Shown here piece by piece: positions 29,644-36,417 of a DNA stretch of 40,627 bases. Numbering within the stretch: position 1 is the stretch's first letter; each line of letters opens with the position of its first letter. The position numbers and the translations under genes are program-made. Origin of the DNA: Modestobacter muralis (GTDB taxonomy: Bacteria > Actinomycetota > Actinomycetes > Mycobacteriales > Geodermatophilaceae); contig NZ_JAAGWH010000024.1 in the NCBI RefSeq assembly GCF_010682105.1, forward strand, positions 1-40,627, read 5' to 3'. The notes under the pieces were generated by a model, which had not been told where the DNA came from, did not search any database, and saw only the letters and a program-made list of their open reading frames with translations.

Positions 29644-30188
29644 CGGCCGACCTTCTTGACCTGCTTGCTGGCCCGCTTCTGCGCCTTGGCGGCCTTCTTG
29701 GAGGCCTTGGTGTAGCTGGCCTCGGCGGCAGCGGCGGCGGCGGTGGCGCTGCGACGGGCCCACCAGCCGACCGACGGCTTGCCCTCGGTGTCGACGGCGG
29801 CGAGCAGCAATCCGCCGAGCATCGAGGTGTTCTTCAGGAAGTTGCTGGTCTGCCCGAAGCGCTCCTTCGGGTCCGTGTGCTCCCAGAAGCGGTGACCGGC
29901 CAGCGTGGTGGGCACCAGCGAGGTGGCCAGCACGAGGGCGGAGAAGCGCGGGAAGCGGCCCAGCGCGAACAGGGAGCCGGCGCCGACCTGGGCGGCGGCG
30001 TTGAACTTCACCCACTGCTCGACGTCGTGGGTGACCTGGACGGGGAGCTGCTTGTCGGCGATCTCGGTGAGCTGCTCGACGATCGGGGCAGCACCGGGCA
30101 CGCGGCTCTGCGGGTGCCGGAGGGTGTCGATGCCCCCGTAGAGGAACGTGCCGGCGATCAAGGGCCGGGCGATCCGGCGGACCAACAT
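29640..30188 (-). CDS. DoxX-family membrane protein
   Basis: A 182-residue protein with the DoxX pattern: RRIARPLIAGTFLYGGIDTLRHP at the start, then about three or four membrane segments (LFALGRFPRFSALVLATSLVPTTLAG among them) and a very basic Ala/Lys-rich tail (KASKKAAKAQKRASKQVKK). DoxX proteins are small inner-membrane proteins with redox-linked roles in some species; the role here is unknown. The ATG at 30188 has AAGAGG about seven bases upstream. Its stop overlaps the CTG start of the PHP gene, so the two are probably co-translated. Confidence 0.85.
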   Translation of the reverse strand: MLVRRIARPLIAGTFLYGGIDTLRHPQSRVPGAAPIVEQLTEIADKQLPVQVTHDVEQWVKFNAAAQVGAGSLFALGRFPRFSALVLATSLVPTTLAGHRFWEHTDPKERFGQTSNFLKNTSMLGGLLLAAVDTEGKPSVGWWARRSATAAAAAAEASYTKASKKAAKAQKRASKQVKKVGR

Positions 30189-30348
30189 GGAGATACCTCT
30201 TCCCATCGGTGACGTCTGCAGTGCGGTTCCCCGGTGCTGACCGGGACAACCTCCTGCTGAGTGACCGTAGTGAGAAGTGACGATCATCGCTGGGCGAGCG
30301 TCGGGCGCTGCTGCCGCCGTCGGGGTCGGGCCGGCGGACGACGGACCG

Positions 30349-30531
30349 TCAGAGGCTGGGCTGGGCGGTCCGCGCGCCGAGGACGGCGGCGACGGTCAGC
30401 TCCACCGGGAGGCCGATGAGGTGGTCGGTGAACGGCGCACGCGCGTCGGCCGTGCGGATGCCCCGCCCGACCACCAGCGCGAGCCCGGCGGAGGCGGTGA
30501 CCCAGACGGCGGAGATGACGGCGATGACCAC
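30349..30531 (-). CDS. small membrane protein, unknown
   Basis: A 60-residue protein with two hydrophobic stretches (VIAVISAVWVTASAGLALVV and LPVELTVAAVLGA) joined by a short charged loop, suggesting a hairpin in the membrane. The GTG at 30531 has AGGA at close spacing. I do not recognise a family. It lies 160 bp upstream of the DoxX-like gene on the same strand and could be part of that transcript. Confidence 0.55.
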   Translation of the reverse strand: MVIAVISAVWVTASAGLALVVGRGIRTADARAPFTDHLIGLPVELTVAAVLGARTAQPSL

Positions 30532-30680
30532 GTGTCCTGTCTAGTCGTCCAGGGTTGCGGTCCGATGCACGATCGTCCGGCAAGTCATGCCAAAGTCTGT
30601 GCTGCGTCTTGGGGTGTGACGTGGTCGCTCCACCGCCCGATCGACCAGGTGGCACAGTTCTTGCTGGTGGGTCGATCCGG

Positions 30681-31613
30681 TCAGTCGTAGGGGTTGGTCA
30701 GCACGGCGCGTGCCTCGCGGACGGTGAAGGTCGCCGGGGCGCCGTCCGTGGTGGTCGTGCCCGGGACGTCGGCTGCCGCGCCGCCGTCGACGGAGAACGT
30801 GCCGCCCCACGTGGTGGTGAGGCCGGCGGTGTACGTGCCGGCGGCGTAGTCGTGCGTGATCGTCTGGTCGGGGTAGGGCGCACCGGCGTCGGTGGTGATC
30901 AGCGTGGTGCCGTCGCCGGTGGTCCAGGCGAAGGACGTCGCCCGAGCGGTGATCGTGACGGCGAAGCCGCGGATGTCGACGGTGAACACCTGCGTCGTGG
31001 GGCTGTCGGTGAAGAAGATGACCGGCAGCCCGACGAGCGCCTCCCCGGGCGGCTGCTGGCGGGTGGTCAGCTGCGGCAGGGGGAGGGTCTGGAAGTAGCG
31101 GAACACCTCGTCCGGCGACGGCGGCGGGTTGAGGTCGGTGATGTCGACGCAGGCTGTCGCGAAAGGTAGCCACGCACCATAAGCCGACCCGACTTCGGCA
31201 TCGGGTGGCGGTGGCGGTGCATCCTCAGGCTGAGCTCCCGGCTGCACCAGTCTTTGACGCTGGACAACGTAGTAGGTGATGACGCGTCCTTCGGCGACTG
31301 GGCACGTTTCGCCGCCAGGCTGGCAACCGCCCAGTGCTAGGTCGTCAACCTCGCAAGGTGTGCGGAGTCGCCAGGTATATAGGACTGGCCCGGTCGCCAC
31401 AGCGCGTTGGGCGCTGTAATTTCCCGACTCGTCGGGGCCAACGATGTCTCCGGCTGTCAGGTTGACGGCGCCACCACTGAGTCCAGTCTCAGGAGTGCAG
31501 GAGAGGCCTCGGCAATCCGCAATGGCGGGCGCTGTGGCCCACGCCATGAATCCAAGGATGAGAGCGACCACCGCCAGTGGCGCGGCGGCTCGATGCCCTA
31601 GTTGACGTCCCAC
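30681..31613 (-). CDS. secreted protein with PKD-like region, paired with DUF6318 lipoprotein
   Basis: About 310 residues. The N-terminus (GRQLGHRAAAPLAVVALILGFMAWATAPAIAD in pieces) is a signal peptide with cleavage near AIA-D, followed by C-x5-C and other cysteines suited to disulfides, a Pro-rich patch, and a C-terminal region (SFAWTTGDGT ... HDYAAGTY) that looks like a PKD or related beta-sandwich. It would be outside the cell. The GTG at 31613 overlaps the preceding lipoprotein stop by 16 bases; an ATG at 31649 would overlap by 52. The N-terminal half is markedly less GC-rich than the C-terminal half. Function is unknown; the adjacent DUF6318 gene suggests a shared surface role. Confidence 0.75.
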   Translation of the reverse strand: MGRQLGHRAAAPLAVVALILGFMAWATAPAIADCRGLSCTPETGLSGGAVNLTAGDIVGPDESGNYSAQRAVATGPVLYTWRLRTPCEVDDLALGGCQPGGETCPVAEGRVITYYVVQRQRLVQPGAQPEDAPPPPPDAEVGSAYGAWLPFATACVDITDLNPPPSPDEVFRYFQTLPLPQLTTRQQPPGEALVGLPVIFFTDSPTTQVFTVDIRGFAVTITARATSFAWTTGDGTTLITTDAGAPYPDQTITHDYAAGTYTAGLTTTWGGTFSVDGGAAADVPGTTTTDGAPATFTVREARAVLTNPYD

Positions 31614-32045
31614 TGATTCAACACCCAGCTGTTGGTGGTCTCGTCCCATCCAAGCAGTGCTCCGGAACCGGAGCTGGTCCGCTCATCAAAGATCAAGCTT
31701 GGAATCGGTTGGCCCGTGGAGTCGATAACTGTGAGCGGTGATTGTCTGATCGATAGGACAGCCTCAACTACTGAGCCCTTAACAGGACTGCTATCCAGGT
31801 AGTCGACTGAGATTTGGCCACCGCGATATGAGTAGCCAGTTGCGGCATCCTGTCGAATCTCCTCGATGATCCGGTCGCAAGTGGCGCAATCTTGGCTGAA
31901 CTGATCTAGGTAATCAGCATTCATAGAGGCCTGTGCGGCGCTGTAGAGCTGCATGTAGTAGCGGAGGAAAGCTTGTGCGCCAGCTTCGCTCTGCTGTCTT
32001 GCTTCCATAGGCATAGGAAGGTCAGGGGGACCCAGCGGCTGGAGG
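31145..32045. other. low-GC island spanning two genes
   Basis: G+C is clearly lower here: I counted 53% for 31681-31740 and 50% for 31741-31800, against 78% for 30721-30780. The island covers the 3' part of the DUF6318-like gene and the 5' part of the next gene, but both genes continue in frame into normal GC-rich sequence on each side. No insertion-sequence ends or direct repeats were seen. Confidence 0.7.
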
Positions 32046-32173
32046 GTGTCGCTCGTCGGGGCAGCTGACGACGACACCGGGGGCAGGGTCTCGTTCGCCG
32101 TCTCTCCGCTCGAACAGCTCGTGAGCACCGCGATCGCCACGGCTGTCGCTGCAGCCGTTCGCCCCCACCGCAT
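31598..32173 (-). CDS. DUF6318-like lipoprotein
   Basis: A 191-residue lipoprotein: MRWGRT, hydrophobic run, lipobox LTSC with C20, a Ser/Thr/Pro linker, then LPMPMEARQQSEAGAQAFLR (in the pattern of DUF6318), a C-x2-C pair (DCATC) and a C-terminal strand-rich part. GGAGG lies seven bases before the ATG at 32173, and TAGTGT (32209-32214, minus strand) is a probable -10. Codons in the linker and signal are GC-rich like the rest of the window, but from about residue 45 onward the G+C falls to near 50%. The family has no assigned function. Confidence 0.8.
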   Translation of the reverse strand: MRWGRTAAATAVAIAVLTSCSSGETANETLPPVSSSAAPTSDTLQPLGPPDLPMPMEARQQSEAGAQAFLRYYMQLYSAAQASMNADYLDQFSQDCATCDRIIEEIRQDAATGYSYRGGQISVDYLDSSPVKGSVVEAVLSIRQSPLTVIDSTGQPIPSLIFDERTSSGSGALLGWDETTNSWVLNQWDVN

Positions 32174-32208
32174 CCGTCGTCCTCCCGTACGTCCAGAAAG
32201 TCCACCGG

Positions 32209-32214
32209 ACACTA
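32209..32214 (-). promoter_or_regulatory. candidate -10 for the lipoprotein gene
   Basis: TAGTGT on the minus strand gives a leader of about 30 nt with GGGAGG before the ATG at 32173. CGGACA about 15 nt further upstream is a weak -35. Confidence 0.4.
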
Positions 32215-32266
32215 CGCAGCTCAGCGCCCTGTCCGCGTCGCCCGAAAGGCCGAACTGTGGACAGTC

Positions 32267-32296
32267 GAGTCCTGCCCCCGGTGGGGGGCAGGGCTC
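32267..32296 (-). terminator. terminator of the PAP2/lipid-kinase gene
   Basis: A 13-bp stem with one G-T pair and a 4-base loop ends six bases after the minus-strand stop at 32302. It is one of the longest stems in the window. Confidence 0.75.
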
Positions 32297-32301
32297 TGCT
32301 G

Positions 32302-33732
32302 TCAGCGCTCGCAGTAGACGGTCAGCCGCTGGCGCTTGCGGAACACGAACTCGGTCGCGAAGTCGCCGGTCTCCCCGTCGTAGGCCACCTGCTGCGGTCC
32401 CGACAGTGACCGCACCCGCAGCTCCGCGACCTGGAACTGCGCGTACGTGCGGCTGTGCTCGCTCACCCCGAACAACGTGGCCAGCACCGCCCGGGTGCGG
32501 CCGAAGTGGAGGTCGGCACGCAGGTACTGCACGTCCAGCAGTCCGTCCTCGAGCCGCGGACGCCAGGCCGGTGACATGCCGCGGGGCACGTAGACGCCGT
32601 TGCCGACGAACAGGATCCAGGCGGAGATCCGCTTGCCGTCGACCTGCAGCTCCACCGGCGACCCGTGCCGCAGCACCTGCGCCGCGGCGACGCTCAGCGC
32701 AGTCCACTTGCCCAGTCGCCCCGACAGCGCATCGCGGCGCTCGACCATCTCCGGGTACGAGCCGATCGAGGCGGTGTTGAGGAACGGGACGCCGTTGACC
32801 TCGGCGACGTCCACCTGCACGGCCGAGCCGTGCACCACCGCGGCCGCTGCCTCCCGCGGCGTGGCCACCCCGAGGTCGCGGGCGAAGTGGTTGAGCGTCC
32901 CGGCCGGCACCACGGCCAGCGGGAGCCCGGCCTCCAGCGCCACCGCCGCGGCGGCCGCGACGCTGCCGTCGCCACCGGCCACGCCCAGCGCCCTGGCCCG
33001 CCCCGACCGCACCGCCTCGCCCAGCAGCTCGCGCACGCCGGCGTCCTCGGTCAGCTCGAGCACCTCGGCCCGCGGCAGCAGCTCGGCGATGTCGGCGGCG
33101 GGGGAGTAGTCCTCGCGCCCGGACCGCGGGTTCACTGCGATCACCAGCCCCTCGCCCTCGGGCAGTGCCGGGGCGTCCCACGCCGTCCGGACCCGGGCCG
33201 GGTCGGTCGGGCGCACCCGCCACCAGTGCTGCGTGGCAGCGGCCACCGCGCCGCCGACCGCCATGCCGGCGAGCACGTCGCCCGGGTAGTGCACGCCGAC
33301 GTGCACCCGGGAGTAGCCGACGCCCAGCGCCACCGGCGCGATCAGCGCACCGGCCAGCGGGCTCTCCATCGCCACGCCGGTGGCGAAGGCCGCCGCCGAC
33401 GCCGAGTGGCCGCTGGGGAAGGAGAGGGTGTGCGGCGCGCGGCGCAGCGACCGGTCGGTCGCCACGGTGGTCAGGTCCGGCCGTACCCGGCCGAAGACCC
33501 GCTTCAGGACGACGTTGACCAGCGCGCTGGAGAAGGCCAGCGACCCCAGTCCCCGGACGGCGCCGCGCCGCTGCTGACCGCGCTGGAGCCCGAGCGCCAG
33601 GGCGAGGACCAGCCAGAGCTTGCCGTGGTCGGCGAAGGTGGACAGCCGGCGCAGCCAGCGGTCGACCCGCGTGGTGGGCAGTCGGCCGACGCGCTCGAGC
33701 AGCATCGCGTCCCAGCGGCGGGGTGAGGCCAT
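32302..33732 (-). CDS. PAP2 phosphatase fused to diacylglycerol/lipid kinase
   Basis: A 476-residue fusion. Residues 1-170 are a PAP2 membrane phosphatase with its three signature blocks, KRVFGRVRP (77-85), PSGHS (106-110) and SRVHVGVHYPGD (141-152), and several membrane spans. Residues 195-476 are a DAGK_cat lipid kinase: VNPRSG, GGDGS (253-257) and GTLNHFARDLG (278-288), then the LCB5-type C-terminal domain. Such fusions may recycle lipid or undecaprenyl phosphates. The ATG at 33732 lies 6 nt after TAGCGT without an SD, so it is probably leaderless. A strong hairpin follows the stop. Confidence 0.9.
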   Translation of the reverse strand: MASPRRWDAMLLERVGRLPTTRVDRWLRRLSTFADHGKLWLVLALALGLQRGQQRRGAVRGLGSLAFSSALVNVVLKRVFGRVRPDLTTVATDRSLRRAPHTLSFPSGHSASAAAFATGVAMESPLAGALIAPVALGVGYSRVHVGVHYPGDVLAGMAVGGAVAAATQHWWRVRPTDPARVRTAWDAPALPEGEGLVIAVNPRSGREDYSPAADIAELLPRAEVLELTEDAGVRELLGEAVRSGRARALGVAGGDGSVAAAAAVALEAGLPLAVVPAGTLNHFARDLGVATPREAAAAVVHGSAVQVDVAEVNGVPFLNTASIGSYPEMVERRDALSGRLGKWTALSVAAAQVLRHGSPVELQVDGKRISAWILFVGNGVYVPRGMSPAWRPRLEDGLLDVQYLRADLHFGRTRAVLATLFGVSEHSRTYAQFQVAELRVRSLSGPQQVAYDGETGDFATEFVFRKRQRLTVYCER

Positions 33733-33738
33733 GCGCGG

Positions 33739-33744
33739 ACGCTA
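33739..33744 (-). promoter_or_regulatory. -10 element of a leaderless transcript (PAP2 fusion)
   Basis: TAGCGT on the minus strand, exactly 6 nt before the ATG at 33732. Confidence 0.5.
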
Positions 33745-33745
33745 G

Positions 33746-33785
33746 TGGAGTCCCAGCGCGACGGGATGCGAGCGCTGGGACTCCA
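33746..33785. terminator. perfect inverted repeat, terminator or operator
   Basis: TGGAGTCCCAGCGC (33746-33759) and its exact complement (33772-33785) flank a 12-base loop. It lies 12 bases after the CGNR regulator stop, so it fits a terminator for that gene, but it also covers the -35 region of the PAP2 fusion promoter. Confidence 0.6.
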
Positions 33786-33797
33786 CACCCCGAGGGG

Positions 33798-34328
33798 TCA
33801 TGTGCGCTGGCGGGCCCGGTAGGCGGCGACGGTCGAGCGGCTGGAGCAGGTGTTGGAGCAGTACCGGCGGCTGGCGTTGCGCGAGGTGTCGACGTAGACG
33901 TTGCCGCAGCCCTCGGCCGAGCAGACCCCCAGCCGCTGCCAGCCGTGCTGCACGACCACCTGCGACAGGCCCATGGCCACCGTGGTCGTCAGCTGCTCGA
34001 CCGCCCCGGCGTCGGGCCGGGCGTAGTGCAGGTGCAGCTCGCCGTCGTGGTCGGTGGCGTAGGGCCTGGGGGAGGCCAGGGCCAGCAGGGCGTTCAGCCG
34101 GGTCATCACCTCGGGCTGACTCCCGGCCAGGGCGACCTCGCGCACGAGGGCCGACGTCTGCCCCACCGCCTCGTCCTCGGCACTGGTCAGCTCCAGGGCC
34201 GTGCCCTCGGTCCACCACTCGTCGTGGGCGACCAGGAACGTGTGCACCCAGGTCGGATCGGCCCGGTCGACGTTCGCCAGGTCGATGGCCAGCTCGACGG
34301 CGTTCGACCCGTAGGTGTCGTAGTCCAT
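33798..34328 (-). CDS. CGNR zinc-finger transcriptional regulator
   Basis: A 176-residue protein with an N-terminal ABATE/stress-type domain and a C-terminal CGNR zinc finger: C136, C141 (in GCGNVYVDTSRNASRR), C157 and C161, then a basic AYRARQR end that should contact DNA. The ATG at 34328 has AGGGAG five bases upstream. It is divergent from an MFS transporter, with a palindrome in the 102-bp shared region, so it probably regulates both itself and the transporter; the ligand is unknown. Confidence 0.88.
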   Translation of the reverse strand: MDYDTYGSNAVELAIDLANVDRADPTWVHTFLVAHDEWWTEGTALELTSAEDEAVGQTSALVREVALAGSQPEVMTRLNALLALASPRPYATDHDGELHLHYARPDAGAVEQLTTTVAMGLSQVVVQHGWQRLGVCSAEGCGNVYVDTSRNASRRYCSNTCSSRSTVAAYRARQRT

Positions 34329-34363
34329 TTGACTCCCTACCCTCGTGCTACCGTCGGGATGCT

Positions 34364-34393
34364 GTAGGGGGTCAACCGGTGTTGGACCCCTAC
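34364..34393. promoter_or_regulatory. operator-like palindrome between regulator and transporter
   Basis: GTAGGGGGTCAAC (34364-34376) and GTTGGACCCCTAC (34381-34393) are complementary except at two central positions. A further half-site, GACTCCCTAC, lies at 34331-34340 over the regulator's ribosome-binding site. This fits autoregulation by the CGNR protein. Confidence 0.55.
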
Positions 34394-34430
34394 GATTCCC
34401 CGTCTCGACTGTGCTGAAGTGAGTCCGTTC

Positions 34431-35639
34431 ATGCGTTCCTACCTCGCCGTGTGGCAGCTGCCGTCTGCTCCGGTGCTGCTGCTGTCCGCCTTCGCCGGGC
34501 GACTGCCGTCTGCGATGGTGCCCCTGGCACTGCTGCTCATGGTGCAGGAACAGACGGGCTCCTACGCGATCGCCGGCGGCATCTCCGCCACCTTCGGCAT
34601 CGCCACCGCGATGGTCGCGCCCGTGCTGGGTCGGCTCGCCGACCGCCGCAGCCCGCGCCCGGTCCTGCTCCTGCAGGCACTGGCCTACCCGCTGCTGCTG
34701 ACCACCGTGGCCGTCGTCGTCCTGCGCGACGCCCCGGTCCCGGCGATGTTCGCCGCGGCCGCCGCCGTGGGGATGAGCACCCCGCTGGTCTCGGGCACCG
34801 TGCGCGCGCTCTGGTCCCGGGTCGCCCCGGAGGTCCGCCCCACCGCCTACGCCCTCGACGCCACGCTCACCGAGCTGGTCTTCGTCGCCGGCCCCACGCT
34901 GGTGGCCACCCTCACCTTCCTGCTGAGCCCGGCCGTCGCGCTGGCCGTCGCCGGCGTGCTCGGGATCGCCGGCGCGCTCGGTGTCGCCACCAGCGCGCCG
35001 ATGCGGGCCTGGCGGCCGGTGGCCGCCCCCCGTCGCCGGCTCCTCGCCACCGTGACCCTGCCCGGCATGCCGCGCGTCCTGCTCAGCGGGACGGCGCTGA
35101 TGCTCGCCGTCGGCGGTCTCGAGGTCGCCGTCCCGGCCTTCGCCGACGCCGCCGGCACACCGGGGATCTCCGGTCTGCTGCTGGCCGTCTGGGCACTGGG
35201 GTCCACCTTCGGCGGGCTCTGGTTCGGCGCCCGCGTGCTCAGCGCCTCGCTGCCGCGCCAGTACCGCTGGGGCCTGCTCGGCGTCACCATCGGCCTGGCC
35301 CCGCTCGCCGCGGTGTCCAGCCCGTGGGTCCTGGGTGCGCTGCTCTTCCTCGGCGGGACGGCGATCGCGCCGACGCTGACCGTGCAGAGCTCGCTGGTGG
35401 GCTCGATCGCCCCGGCGTCCGCGGTCACCGAGGCGTTCACCTGGTTGTCCACGGTCGCCTTCGGGGCCTCGGCGATCGGCGCCGCGGTGGGCGGTGCGCT
35501 CATCGAGGGCCGCTGGGGCGTGGCCGGCGCCCTCGTCATGGCCACCGTCGCCGCAGCCGTCGCGGTGGCGGTGACGCTGGTCCCCGGGCGGGGTCCGAGC
35601 CTGCCGGCAGCGCCCCGGCGGGACGTCGTCCATGCCTGA
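34431..35639 (+). CDS. MFS transporter
   Basis: A 402-residue protein with about twelve membrane segments. The loop between spans 2 and 3 has GRLADRRSPRP, the MFS motif A. It resembles drug or metabolite exporters. The ATG at 34431 is preferred because AGTGAG lies eight bases upstream; a GTG at 34419 is also possible. It is divergent from the CGNR regulator and followed by a strong hairpin, so it is probably a single-gene transcript controlled by that regulator. Substrate is unknown. Confidence 0.88.
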   Translation: MRSYLAVWQLPSAPVLLLSAFAGRLPSAMVPLALLLMVQEQTGSYAIAGGISATFGIATAMVAPVLGRLADRRSPRPVLLLQALAYPLLLTTVAVVVLRDAPVPAMFAAAAAVGMSTPLVSGTVRALWSRVAPEVRPTAYALDATLTELVFVAGPTLVATLTFLLSPAVALAVAGVLGIAGALGVATSAPMRAWRPVAAPRRRLLATVTLPGMPRVLLSGTALMLAVGGLEVAVPAFADAAGTPGISGLLLAVWALGSTFGGLWFGARVLSASLPRQYRWGLLGVTIGLAPLAAVSSPWVLGALLFLGGTAIAPTLTVQSSLVGSIAPASAVTEAFTWLSTVAFGASAIGAAVGGALIEGRWGVAGALVMATVAAAVAVAVTLVPGRGPSLPAAPRRDVVHA

Positions 35640-35643
35640 GTCG

Positions 35644-35693
35644 GTGCCCCGGCGCCCGGTCGGCCACCCCCGTGGAACCCGGGCGCCGGGCAC
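35644..35693 (+). terminator. terminator after the MFS gene
   Basis: Fifteen complementary bases on each side with one bulged C (35644-35659 with 35679-35693) enclose a 19-base loop, starting five bases after the stop. Confidence 0.6.
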
Positions 35694-35696
35694 TGG

Positions 35697-35702
35697 TAGC
35701 CT
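35697..35702 (+). promoter_or_regulatory. candidate -10 for the tRNA genes
   Basis: TAGCCT lies 35 nt before the first tRNA. No clear -35 is seen; that region overlaps the preceding hairpin. Confidence 0.3.
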
Positions 35703-35737
35703 TCCTTCTCGGTGGTTCCGGGGAGACCCGGGCCCCG

Positions 35738-35822
35738 GGAGGCTTCGCCTAGTGGCCTATGGCGCCGCACTGCTAATGCGGTTTGGGTAAAACCATCCCG
35801 GGTTCAAATCCCGGAGCCTCCG
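35738..35822 (+). tRNA. tRNA-Ser (anticodon GCT)
   Basis: An 85-nt tRNA with a long variable arm as expected for serine. The 7-bp acceptor stem (35738-35744 with 35815-35821) is perfect, the anticodon loop CTGCTAA gives GCT at 35772-35774, and the T-loop is GGTTCAAATCC. The discriminator is G; CCA is not encoded. It reads AGC/AGU codons. Confidence 0.97.
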
Positions 35823-35838
35823 CGCAACAACTGAACAC

Positions 35839-35911
35839 GCACCCGTAGCTCAACGGATAGAGCATCTGACTACGGATCAGAAGGTTAGGGGTTCGAGTCC
35901 CTTCGGGTGCA
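35839..35911 (+). tRNA. tRNA-Arg (anticodon ACG)
   Basis: A 73-nt tRNA 16 bases after tRNA-Ser. The acceptor stem GCACCCG/CGGGTGC is perfect, the anticodon loop CTACGGA gives ACG at 35872-35874 (the A is normally changed to inosine), and the T-loop is GGTTCGAGTCC. The discriminator is A; CCA is not encoded. Probably co-transcribed with tRNA-Ser. Confidence 0.97.
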
Positions 35912-35927
35912 CGTCTGGTTGAGACAG

Positions 35928-35968
35928 CGAACGGCCCCGTACCTCTTCGTGAGGAGCGGGGCCGTTCG
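35928..35968 (+). terminator. terminator of the tRNA pair
   Basis: CGAACGGCCCCG (35928-35939) pairs with its complement (35957-35968), with an inner CCTC/GAGG pair, followed by TGTTGT. It also ends close to the convergent gene stopping at 35987. Confidence 0.8.
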
Positions 35969-35986
35969 TGTTGTCGGGCCGTGCCC

Positions 35987-36265
35987 TCAGCGGCGGAAGC
36001 CGGCGACCTGTACCTCGCCGGTCGGGAACCGGGCCGCAGTGGCCTCGACCGAGGCGAGCGTGGCGGCGGCGCGCGAGCACGGGAAGCCCCAGCGCTCCTG
36101 CACGCGGCGGCTGGCCTCGCCCATCGCCTCGCGGGTGAGTGCGACGAACTCGCCCACCGGGTACGCCACCCCGGCCGTGAAGACGTCCTCGACCACGGTC
36201 GAGGGCGAGTAGACCCACTGCTGCGACCCGTCCGGCCAGCGGACGTCGAACTCCACCTCGGGCAC
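35987..36265 (-). CDS. MSMEG_0570 family protein (nitrogen-starvation-associated)
   Basis: A 92-residue protein matching the TIGR04042-type family: PEVEFDVRWPDGSQQWVYSP, then VGEFVALTREAMGEASRRV and ERWGFPCSRA. In mycobacteria the family member is encoded with a cluster induced by nitrogen starvation; none of those partner genes is seen here, so this is an orphan copy. The GTG at 36265 lacks an SD but follows CACACT by 6 nt, again suggesting a leaderless message. Its biochemical function is unknown. Confidence 0.8.
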   Translation of the reverse strand: MPEVEFDVRWPDGSQQWVYSPSTVVEDVFTAGVAYPVGEFVALTREAMGEASRRVQERWGFPCSRAAATLASVEATAARFPTGEVQVAGFRR

Positions 36266-36271
36266 GAACTG

Positions 36272-36277
36272 AGTGTG
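36272..36277 (-). promoter_or_regulatory. candidate -10 of a leaderless transcript
   Basis: CACACT on the minus strand is 6 nt from the GTG at 36265; weaker than the TANNNT examples. Confidence 0.3.
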
Positions 36278-36417
36278 CGTCAGGGAGGTGTGTGGCGGGC
36301 GGGGGGCCGGCCCTGACGGTCTGGCCGCGTTGGTCGGTCCATCCCCAGGAACTGGATGGCCATGTGTACCGGCTTCCCCCACCCGCACCTCACTGTGACC
36401 CACGGCACACGTACGAG

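Noticed and set aside
35738-35911. Integration site of a mobile element at the tRNA pair
   Set aside because: No integrase, no repeated tRNA 3' end and no composition change next to the tRNAs within the window.
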